Below are positions 1 through 5,425 of a stretch of 5,425 bases of DNA, piece by piece. Source of the DNA: Balneolia bacterium. GTDB lineage: Bacteria > Bacteroidota > Rhodothermia > Balneolales > Cyclonatronaceae. The stretch covers positions 1 through 5,425 of the forward strand of contig PXDL01000121.1 of the NCBI GenBank assembly GCA_003566395.1, given 5' to 3'. The number at the start of each line of letters is the position of its first letter. Position 1 is the first letter of the stretch. The notes under the pieces are model-generated. The model did no database searches. It saw only the letters and a list, made by a program, of their open reading frames with translations, and was not told the origin of the DNA. The position numbers and the translations under genes were made by a program.

Positions 1-1367
1 AAAATCTGGACACTCAAAACTCTCAGTATATCGCCGGTGTAACGTTGCGGTCGCTCTGGTCCGATAACCTCTTTTCGTTTACCACTCTCTCGTCGGTTCA
101 GAACGATTACTATGTAGAAGTGTACAATATGCCCGGTAGGGATGTCTTTTTTACAAATAACTCTGTCGAAAGGGAAAATACCCTCAAGACCGATGTTACC
201 TTCCTGGCAAGCAGGAATGTAGAATTGAGCTTTGGAGCTTCATACAAAGATGTAAACTTTAACTTCGACCTGACAAACGACACGGATACGCTCTTTATCT
301 ACGATCAGGGACAAGAGGATCAAGTCATAGGAATTTTTGATGTTTATCCCGAGTACAGGGTAAACCAGAACGTGAACTCCTTTAAAACTTCGGCCTACTC
401 CCAGCTTACGCTCGACCTTCTGCGTTCGTTCAGGTTTACGGCGGGACTGAGACACGATTATTTCGATTTCAATGATTTCTCATCTCTGAGTCCGCGACTG
501 GGTCTCTCCTACTTTTTGAGCTCCAAAACCACGCTGAACATGGCCTATGGCAGGCATTTTCAGTCGCCGGCGTATAACGAGCTTGTTGCCAATGAAGCCA
601 ACAGAACCCTGGATAATAAATTTACCGAGCAGTATGTGACAGGGCTTGAACACCTGTTCAGAGACGACCTGAAGCTGGTTCTGGAAGGTTATTTCAAAGA
701 ATATTTTGATGTGCCGGTACCCCTCACCTCTGCTTCACAAAATTCGCTCCTGTTTAATGACGGCACGTTTGTAAATGCGGGGAGTGCGGAATCTGTAGGA
801 ATTGAACTGCTCCTCCAAAAAAAACTGGTGAACAATTTCTCCGGCATTTTGAGCTACACATATTTTGAATCGAAAGCGACAGACCCGAGAAATAACCGAA
901 CCTATAACTGGGATTTCGACCACCGGAATATGCTCACCCTAATAACCGGTTACCGATTGACGTTTTCTGACAGGGAGTGGTATCAGAGAATGAAATCGAA
1001 CTGGTGGTTCCACACCATTTCATGGCTTCCCTTTATGCCTTCCGATCAGTTCGAGATCAGTTTAAAGTTCAGGTACCTGGGCGGCCGCCCCTACACCGAA
1101 CCGGTATACAGGCCGGAGTTAAGAGAATGGGTTTTGGAAGAGAACCAGCTATTAAATACAGAGCGCTACCCGGCCTATCACCGGCTTGACCTCCGGATCG
1201 ATAAGATGCACTCTTTTCAAAACTGGAATTTTAACATCTTCTTTGATGTGGTGAACGTGTATAACCGCGACAACCTTTGGAGCTTTCAGTACAATGATGA
1301 TGGCAGCGTCGACAGAGTGCTACAATTTAATACCCTGCCGGTGGGTGGCGTTACAATCGGCTTCTGA
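1..1367 (+). CDS. TonB-dependent outer-membrane receptor, C-terminal beta-barrel (5' partial)
   Basis: The reading frame is open to the left edge (first full codon at base 3), so the N-terminal signal peptide, any carboxypeptidase-like domain, the TonB box and the plug are outside the window. The visible ~454 residues are alternating amphipathic strands rich in aromatic residues, with acidic and Asn-rich loops, as in a 22-strand barrel. Family-typical stretches include 'SPRLGLSYFLSSKTTLN', 'YGRHFQSPAYNEL', a 'QYVTGLEHLF' strand, 'RYPAYHRLDLRIDK' near the end, and 'VVNVYNRDN' before the last strand. The protein ends in 'GGVTIGF' and then TGA; a terminal Phe is the outer-membrane protein signature recognised by the Bam machinery, so this stop is the genuine end. 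Such receptors take up siderophores, cobalamin, glycans or peptides using TonB-ExbBD energy. The substrate cannot be told here, and no SusD-like partner follows within the window. Confidence 0.9.
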   Translation, partial: NLDTQNSQYIAGVTLRSLWSDNLFSFTTLSSVQNDYYVEVYNMPGRDVFFTNNSVERENTLKTDVTFLASRNVELSFGASYKDVNFNFDLTNDTDTLFIYDQGQEDQVIGIFDVYPEYRVNQNVNSFKTSAYSQLTLDLLRSFRFTAGLRHDYFDFNDFSSLSPRLGLSYFLSSKTTLNMAYGRHFQSPAYNELVANEANRTLDNKFTEQYVTGLEHLFRDDLKLVLEGYFKEYFDVPVPLTSASQNSLLFNDGTFVNAGSAESVGIELLLQKKLVNNFSGILSYTYFESKATDPRNNRTYNWDFDHRNMLTLITGYRLTFSDREWYQRMKSNWWFHTISWLPFMPSDQFEISLKFRYLGGRPYTEPVYRPELREWVLEENQLLNTERYPAYHRLDLRIDKMHSFQNWNFNIFFDVVNVYNRDNLWSFQYNDDGSVDRVLQFNTLPVGGVTIGF

Positions 1368-1732
1368 TGCTGAGGGAGTGATTGGGTGCTTGGGTGAGGG
1401 TTTTGGTTGTTTTTAAGTAGGGCGCTATTAGACCTTGAAGCTTTTTTTGATCTAAAGTGAACGCCGGTAAACTTACAGCCCCACTAAAATCTAAATACCT
1501 AATGACATTTTTGGGATAAATGAGTAATTTAAAACAGACGATAAGAGCTGGATTTTGTCTAAGATTAAAGTAGAGGCTAAAAATATGATGCAATGTGGAT
1601 GTATAGAGAGCTGCAGATAAGAGAAGCTTTTTGCGCCGGGTAAAGGTCGCTTCAATGGCAATTAACTGTTGCCCTTTCAATCCATTCTGAATCCTGTTTA
1701 AGGTTGATTTTACATTCATTTAACTTAGGGCT
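1368..1732. other. AT-rich intergenic gap, no convincing gene
   Basis: This 365-base gap separates the receptor from the kelch gene and is visibly more AT-rich than either flank. I found no tRNA-like or rRNA-like segment and no strong hairpin followed by a T-run that would make a clear terminator. On the minus strand 1719-1351 stays open for 122 codons and nearly fills the gap. Its product would be basic and leucine-rich, resembles nothing I recognise, and its third codon positions are only about 36% G+C by hand count, with no coding-like bias. I therefore do not call it a gene. The gap presumably holds the 3' end of the receptor transcript and the promoter of the kelch gene, but I could not identify a good promoter match. 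Confidence 0.5.
1374..1400 (+). other. G-quadruplex motif just after the receptor stop codon
   Basis: Four GGG runs lie at 1374-1376, 1384-1386, 1392-1394 and 1398-1400, separated by loops of 7, 5 and 3 bases, which fits the canonical G3+N1-7 rule. A further GG follows at 1405-1406. The motif starts 7 bases after the receptor stop and is on the coding strand, so it could fold in the 3' end of the mRNA and affect termination or decay. The match to the rule is seen directly; folding and function are inference. Confidence 0.5.
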
Positions 1733-3124
1733 ATGCTCATGACATCAATTCGATCTTTTCTGCCCATCCCCCTCCTTTTGATTCTTCTTTTGATTCATGA
1801 CCCTTCTGTTTTAGCTGCACAGGATTCATCTTTCCCCTATTCTGTGCGTCTGGAACAGGTAGCCGTACCTGGACTTCCGGGATTTCACTCTTTTGCCTAT
1901 GGTCAGCACGACGGCAAATGGCTGATTGTAGGCGGCAGGACGGATGGAATTCATGCCAGACAGCCGTTCGCCTCTTTTCCGGCAAATCATAATAACAATC
2001 ATATTTTTGTGATTGACCCTTCAACCGGTGAGTTTTTTGCCGAAAGTCTGAATCCGCTCTCTTCAGGGCTTAGAGAACATCTGCAATCAACCAACATGAA
2101 TTTTCAGCAGATTGCAGACACTCTCTACATCATGGGTGGCTACGCCTTCAGCGAAACAGCCGGCGACCATATCACCTTTCCGAAACTCACTACAATCGTT
2201 GTTTCTGAAACAATGAACGATGTGATAAACGGATCATTAAATGAAAAGAGCTTCGGCCATCTTTATGATGAGCGATTTGCAGTTACCGGCGGACAACTGG
2301 GCGAACTGGATGATAAACTGATCCTTGTTGGAGGCCATCGTTTTGATGGGCGATATAACCCAAGGGACATGCCAACTTTCAGACAAGAGTATACGCACGC
2401 CATCCAATCGTTCCGGATCGATCATGCTTTGTCAGGCCCGGATATATCGTTCTACTCCAAAGTTGTGGATACCGATCATCTCAGACGCAGAGATTACAAC
2501 CTGGTCCCCTATATTTTTCGTGATGGTGAACCGGGATATATGATTTCAACAGGCGTGTTTCAGCGGGAAGCCAATCTTCCCTTTCTCTATAACGTTGAAA
2601 TTGGAAAAGAAGAATTCTACAACCCTATTCCTGACTTTGAACAGCTTTTGAGCCACTACCACAGCCCAAAGCTCTCTTTTTATAAAGAAGAGTCCGATGA
2701 ACTGCATATGCTTTTTTTTGGCGGACTTGCACAATTTTACTTCCAGGGAGATCAGCTGATTCAGGATGATCGTGTTCCTTTCGTTACGACGATCAGCAGG
2801 GTAACCAGATTTTCGGACGGCAGCTTTGCCGAGTTTGCACTGCCGGAAGAGATGCCGGATCTGAAGGGAACCAGCGCAGAGTTTATTCCCAACCCGGAGC
2901 TGCCTAAAAATGAAACCGGAGTTATTCTGATGGATGCCATTGAAACCGATGAACTGCTGGCCGGTTACATTGTTGGCGGAATCGATACCCCGATAGTTAA
3001 TCCCTTTGTAACCAATCAGTCAGCTGTAACCAGTGCAAGTTATACCGTATATGAAGTATGGCTGGACCGCGCAGAGTCCGATGAAAAACCGGTAGAACAA
3101 ACCCCGGATGGAACCCTGCTCTAG
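1733..3124 (+). CDS. Secreted kelch-repeat beta-propeller protein, ended by an in-frame TAG before its T9SS sorting domain
   Basis: The protein of 463 residues begins with a Sec signal peptide: a hydrophobic stretch at about residues 9-21 and a likely cleavage site near 'SVLAAQD' (residues 25-31). ATG at 1733 and ATG at 1739 (third codon) are both possible starts and neither has a Shine-Dalgarno sequence. Kelch-like hydrophobic-GG strands occur at residues 64-68 (LIVGG), 132-136 (YIMGG), 197-201 (ILVGG), 327-331 (LFFGG) and 412-416 (YIVGG), implying a beta-propeller of about six or seven blades. Its role is unknown; such folds usually bind proteins or glycans. The frame closes with TAG at 3122-3124 after the low-complexity linker 'EKPVEQTPDGTLL', and the same frame then encodes a complete T9SS sorting domain to 3376. 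The intact gene would be 1733-3376 (547 codons before the stop). As written, the product would be exported by Sec but lack the signal for crossing the outer membrane, so this may be a recent pseudogene. Confidence 0.8.
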   Translation: MLMTSIRSFLPIPLLLILLLIHDPSVLAAQDSSFPYSVRLEQVAVPGLPGFHSFAYGQHDGKWLIVGGRTDGIHARQPFASFPANHNNNHIFVIDPSTGEFFAESLNPLSSGLREHLQSTNMNFQQIADTLYIMGGYAFSETAGDHITFPKLTTIVVSETMNDVINGSLNEKSFGHLYDERFAVTGGQLGELDDKLILVGGHRFDGRYNPRDMPTFRQEYTHAIQSFRIDHALSGPDISFYSKVVDTDHLRRRDYNLVPYIFRDGEPGYMISTGVFQREANLPFLYNVEIGKEEFYNPIPDFEQLLSHYHSPKLSFYKEESDELHMLFFGGLAQFYFQGDQLIQDDRVPFVTTISRVTRFSDGSFAEFALPEEMPDLKGTSAEFIPNPELPKNETGVILMDAIETDELLAGYIVGGIDTPIVNPFVTNQSAVTSASYTVYEVWLDRAESDEKPVEQTPDGTLL

Positions 3125-3376
3125 CCAAATTATCCAAATCCTTTTGATGATGTAACAACGATACACTTTTCTATTGAAGATGATAGCATGGTGAATCTGG
3201 AAATCTTTTCAGTGGATGGCAGAAAAGTATCCACGCTGCTCTCATCACGAATAGAGAAGGGTGAACACAAGCTTCCATTCAGTGCCGGAGATCTGTCGAG
3301 CGGTATATACGTTGTCCGTCTGATAGTAAACGGGGCAACAAAGAGCCGTGCCATTATTATCAGCAGATCAGGTTAA
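3125..3376 (+). pseudogene. T9SS type A C-terminal sorting domain, cut off in-frame from the kelch gene by TAG
   Basis: Directly after the TAG, and with no frame change, 83 codons run to TAA at 3374-3376. The translation starts 'PNYPNPFDD', the start signature of the Por-secretion C-terminal sorting domain, and continues with 'VNLEIFSVDGRKVSTL', a 'GEHKLPF' strand, and 'LSSGIYVVRLIVNG', ending in a short basic tail. These elements occur in the family's usual order and spacing, so the domain is complete. In Bacteroidota and relatives it directs cargo through the type IX secretion machinery to the cell surface or medium. It should be the C-terminus of the kelch protein. The ATG at 3188 would restart translation inside the domain and is unlikely to be a real start. 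The domain identity is well supported; whether it is ever translated is unknown. Confidence 0.85.
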
Positions 3377-3558
3377 AAAACTCTTTCAGTATCACGGACC
3401 TCTCTGAATAACCGGTCAACTTCTGAGTATCAAATTACGAGTAGATGAGTCTTTTAGATCCACTCCGACGATGCAGGAAAAGCTGTCCTGAGAAGAAAAT
3501 ACAGGCCCTGTTTAATCCGGGCCGGGCCGCAAACCGAAATCTGATACCATAAAAGAGC

Positions 3559-3571
3559 GCCGGTTCCCGGC
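3559..3571. repeat. Small perfect GC-rich hairpin
   Basis: GCCGG (3559-3563), the loop TTC and CCGGC (3567-3571) form a perfect 5-bp stem. Read on the minus strand the stem is followed by GCTCTTTTATGG, a weak T-rich tract, so it could act as a terminator for transcription coming from the right. No minus-strand gene is evident to need one. Confidence 0.3.
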
Positions 3572-3618
3572 AAATTAGCAGCAAATAGCTGTATGAACGA
3601 TAGGAATCGAAAGATCGG

Positions 3619-3650
3619 TTTGACACATCAGAACCGGGTGAATAGTTTTT
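3619..3650 (+). promoter_or_regulatory. Candidate Bacteroidota-type promoter for the NOS gene
   Basis: TTTG at 3619-3622 (within TTTGACA) is followed after 20 bases by TAGTTTTT at 3643-3650. The latter matches the Bacteroidota -7 consensus TAnnTTTG at all but the last base. The spacing is close to the known -33/-7 arrangement and would put the transcription start near 3655, leaving a leader of about 55 bases. A lone TATAAT at 3686-3691 lies nearer the gene but has no matching upstream element. This is a pattern match only. Confidence 0.4.
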
Positions 3651-3710
3651 CATTGCAGATCACGCCGTAAACTTCCCTAAATATTTATAATTACTCTCTA
3701 TTTTTTCGTC

Positions 3711-4763
3711 ATGAGAACAGAAATTACAGAAATAAGCGAGGATATCTTTGTAGAGGCGCATGCTTTTCTGGAGCAGATGGCAGCCGAAATCGGTGAACCT
3801 GAAGGTCTTGATGAACGCCTGAACGAAATCCGGCAAGAGCTGGCTGAAACCGGCACTTACACCCACACCGCGCGTGAACTGGAGTTCGGTGCAAAGGTCG
3901 CCTGGAGGAACAGCAACCGCTGTATCGGACGCCTGTTTTGGAAATCACTAGACGTTTTTGATTACCGGCATCTTACCGAACCGGATGAGATGTTTAACGC
4001 GCTTCGCAACTACCTGAAACACGCTACCAACGGAGGAAAAATCCGCTCATCCATCTGCCTGTTTGCGCCCAAACATCCGGGGACAAGGCGCGAAGTGAAG
4101 ATCCTCAATAATAAACTGATACGCTATGCCGGCTATGACACAGAAGATGGAATAGTGGGCGATCCCGAGGAGGTGCCGTTCACCCAAACCTGTCTGGATC
4201 TCGGATGGAGAGGAGAGCTGACCGCTTTTGATCTGCTGCCCGTTGTGATTCAAGTGCCCGACAGAACTCCGGAACTGTTTGATCTGGAGCCTGACGATGC
4301 CCTCGAAGTGGAAATTGAGCATCCGGAGCTGCCGTGGTTCAGGGAGATGGGGCTGCGATGGTATGCGGTGCCGGTCATCACTAATATGACGCTTGAGATT
4401 GGCGGGATTGAATATACCGCAGCGCCTTTTAATGGATGGTTTATGGGAACGGAGATCGGGTCCCGGAATCTGGGGGATGCAGACCGCTACAATATGCTTC
4501 CGGAGATCGCCCGCAGAATGGATCTGGATACGCGATCCAAATCAAACCTATGGAAAGACCGTGCCATGGTGGAGCTGAATACGGCTGTGCTGCACTCCTA
4601 TCGAAAAGCGGGTGTTGTGATTGTTGATCATCATACGGCATCGCGCCAATTCATGAGTTTTGTTGAGCAGGAAAAACAAGCCGGACGGAATGTGACTTCT
4701 CAATGGTCCTGGATTGTACCGCCAATGTCGGGATCGGCCATGGACGTGTTTCACAACGACTGA
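3711..4763 (+). CDS. nos: Bacterial nitric oxide synthase oxygenase, ended by an in-frame TGA before the conserved C-terminus
   Basis: This stand-alone NOS oxygenase oxidises L-arginine to citrulline and nitric oxide, borrowing a cellular reductase since no flavin domain is attached. Residues align to murine iNOS with a constant offset of 123. They include Trp65 (W188, stacks on heme), Cys71 in 'WRNSNRCIG' (C194, heme ligand), Glu248 in 'PFNGWFMGTE' (E371, arginine binding), Arg252 (R375), Trp334 (W457) and Phe347 (F470) for the pterin site. Ile223 replaces iNOS Val346, the bacterial-type residue linked to slower NO release, and Asn253 replaces D376 as in the Bacillus enzymes. The start at 3711 gives a family-like N-terminus but has no Shine-Dalgarno sequence. 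The frame stops at TGA 4761-4763 after 'DVFHND', 350 residues against about 363 in Bacillus subtilis. The missing part, including the equivalent of Tyr485, is encoded immediately downstream in frame. Identity is certain; whether the truncated product is active is not. Confidence 0.93.
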   Translation: MRTEITEISEDIFVEAHAFLEQMAAEIGEPEGLDERLNEIRQELAETGTYTHTARELEFGAKVAWRNSNRCIGRLFWKSLDVFDYRHLTEPDEMFNALRNYLKHATNGGKIRSSICLFAPKHPGTRREVKILNNKLIRYAGYDTEDGIVGDPEEVPFTQTCLDLGWRGELTAFDLLPVVIQVPDRTPELFDLEPDDALEVEIEHPELPWFREMGLRWYAVPVITNMTLEIGGIEYTAAPFNGWFMGTEIGSRNLGDADRYNMLPEIARRMDLDTRSKSNLWKDRAMVELNTAVLHSYRKAGVVIVDHHTASRQFMSFVEQEKQAGRNVTSQWSWIVPPMSGSAMDVFHND

Positions 4764-4859
4764 CCCGACACAATTCGCAAACCGAACTATTTCTACCGAA
4801 GTGAATCTGATGACACGGGGGAAGAGCGGGTCTGTCCGTTTACCGGTCAGAAGAGTTGA
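4764..4859 (+). pseudogene. In-frame C-terminal remainder of NOS after TGA
   Basis: The frame continues past the TGA for 31 codons to another TGA at 4857-4859. The first part, 'PDTIRKPNYFY', matches the end of bacterial NOS proteins (B. subtilis has 'KPNYFYQ' at the same distance after the 'FH' pair). Its last Tyr corresponds to iNOS Tyr485, which hydrogen-bonds a heme propionate. The ungapped match places the TGA opposite a Tyr in B. subtilis NOS and Met474 in iNOS. The final 20 residues are acidic, then contain 'CPFTGQKS', an extension beyond the B. subtilis end that I do not recognise. With readthrough the protein would be 382 residues. No start codon or independent gene signal is visible here. 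Confidence 0.8.
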
Positions 4860-4969
4860 GAATAGATGATTAAATGACGAATAATGTGACTTTGGCCTGC
4901 AGACAGGAGTGTGTAGCCTGGCTCATTAAACGCTTAAGGCGGAATTACTGATTCACTGTCCGGCGGTTA

Positions 4970-5001
4970 TTTGGAAATGCTATCAGCGGGCACTATTTTC
5001 G
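4970..5001 (+). promoter_or_regulatory. Candidate Bacteroidota-type promoter for the lipoprotein gene
   Basis: TTTG at 4970-4973 is followed after exactly 20 bases by TATTTTCG at 4994-5001, one mismatch from TAnnTTTG. The spacing equals that of the candidate in front of the NOS gene. A start near 5006 would leave a leader of about 47 bases before ATG 5053. This is a pattern match only. Confidence 0.4.
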
Positions 5002-5052
5002 GTTTACTTACAACCCTTTATCGTTCTGAAAATCAACTATTATGAATAGGTT

Positions 5053-5425
5053 ATGATTCGAAACTCATCGTTCACCCTGCTAATATCTGCTCTTTTCCTT
5101 CTCTATCTGCCTGCCTGCACGGCTGGCACCGACGAAGAAAACGATTACGACGCAGACCCGTCGACAGGAGCGCCTGAACTACTGATTCCGGCATCGATCT
5201 CCGCAGATGATGACCCTCAGTTTGAAAATGAGAATCTCTTTCTGAGCGACTACAGCAATTTCCTCCACGCGGTACAGATTATGGCGACCGTCTCCCGCGA
5301 ATCGGAGTATGGCCACGAGGCGTACAGGCCCGATCTATACACCGACGGCATGAGTCGCAATGCCGAGCTGTTCCTCGAACTCACCGCAATGATCGACTAC
5401 CACTTTAACGATGAAGGGAAGTTTG
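5053..5425 (+). CDS. Lipoprotein of unknown function (3' partial)
   Basis: From ATG 5053 the frame stays open for 124 codons to the right edge. The N-terminus is a lipoprotein signal peptide: Arg3, a hydrophobic core at about residues 7-19, and the lipobox 'LPAC' with Cys22 as the lipidated residue. A flexible acidic linker follows (residues 26-35, 'TDEENDYDAD'), then 'GAPELLIPASISADDDPQF' and a predicted helical region with 'NFLHAVQIMATVS' and 'NAELFLELTAMIDYHF'. The absence of Asp at the position after Cys (it is Thr23) gives no inner-membrane retention signal of the E. coli kind, though sorting rules differ in this group. The nearby ATG at 5042 is in another frame and stops after four codons. 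No family is recognised from the visible part. It has its own candidate promoter and is 193 bases from the end of the extended NOS frame, so it is probably transcribed separately. Confidence 0.75.
   Translation, partial: MIRNSSFTLLISALFLLYLPACTAGTDEENDYDADPSTGAPELLIPASISADDDPQFENENLFLSDYSNFLHAVQIMATVSRESEYGHEAYRPDLYTDGMSRNAELFLELTAMIDYHFNDEGKF

Larger units (their letters stand above)
3377..3710. other. Intergenic gap with GC-rich inverted repeats
   Basis: This 334-base stretch has no convincing gene; the 72-codon minus-strand frame at 3653-3435 has no recognisable features. It contains a series of mutually complementary short blocks: CAGGA (3474-3478), TCCTG (3486-3490), ACAGG (3501-3505) and CCTGT (3507-3511). 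A GC block at 3518-3528 and a perfect small hairpin at 3559-3571 follow. The right end holds the candidate NOS promoter. No hairpin is followed by a T-run on the + strand, so I do not call a terminator for the kelch gene. Confidence 0.45.

Noticed and set aside
3188..3376. Independent small gene starting at ATG 3188
   Set aside because: It begins in the middle of the T9SS sorting domain and lacks the 'NYPNPF' part; the domain clearly starts right after the TAG in the same frame.
3435..3653. Minus-strand 72-codon frame between the kelch and NOS genes
   Set aside because: No recognisable motif or start signal; it lies over the inverted repeats and the promoter candidate.
3686..3691. TATAAT as a sigma70 -10 box for NOS
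   Set aside because: No -35-like element at 16-18 bases upstream; AT-rich sequence before the start makes a chance match likely.
1365..4763. General TGA-to-Trp recoding of the genome
   Set aside because: The receptor's TGA follows the expected terminal Phe, and reading through it would add a short run with more TGA codons and no recognisable protein. Trp codons in the genes are TGG.
4761..4800. Selenocysteine at the NOS TGA
   Set aside because: NOS homologs have no Cys at this position (Tyr or Met instead), and I see no clear hairpin immediately after the TGA of the kind a bacterial SECIS needs.
4931..4941. CGCTTAAGGCG as a terminator hairpin after NOS
   Set aside because: The stem is only about 3 bp and no T-run follows.

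Overview
The window most likely comes from a member of the Fibrobacterota-Chlorobiota-Bacteroidota (FCB) superphylum, perhaps Balneolota or Rhodothermota. The reasons are a SusC/CirA-like TonB-dependent outer-membrane receptor, a type IX secretion (T9SS) C-terminal sorting module with the 'NYPNPF' signature, a lipoprotein with a lipobox, no Shine-Dalgarno sequences before the start codons, and promoter candidates resembling the Bacteroidota -33/-7 type (TTTG, then TAnnTTTG). The phylum is an inference from these traits. All recognisable genes lie on the + strand.

Layout. Positions 1-1367 hold the C-terminal beta-barrel of a TonB-dependent receptor whose N-terminus lies outside the window. A 365-base AT-rich gap follows, opening with a four-run G-quadruplex motif. 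Positions 1733-3124 encode a secreted kelch-repeat beta-propeller protein that ends in TAG. In the same frame, directly after that TAG, 3125-3376 encodes a complete T9SS type A sorting domain. A 334-base gap with GC-rich inverted repeats and a promoter candidate leads to 3711-4763, a bacterial nitric oxide synthase oxygenase (NOS) with its heme, substrate and pterin residues intact. It ends in TGA, yet the same frame continues to 4859 with the conserved NOS C-terminus 'KPNYFY'. A second promoter candidate precedes 5053-5425, the start of a lipoprotein of unknown function that runs off the right edge.

The most striking point is that two consecutive genes each carry one in-frame stop directly before a conserved C-terminal segment: TAG before the secretion signal of the kelch protein, and TGA before the heme-propionate tyrosine of NOS. 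Both stops are followed by CC. Possible explanations are recent nonsense mutations (local gene decay), errors in the source sequence, or stop-codon readthrough. The sequence alone does not decide between them, although the TonB receptor's TGA sits exactly at its natural C-terminus, which argues against wholesale reassignment of TGA.

Apart from this pattern the genes do not form an obvious pathway. The receptor, kelch protein and lipoprotein are cell-envelope or exported proteins, and NOS is cytoplasmic. The large gaps and separate promoter candidates suggest independent transcription units rather than one operon.
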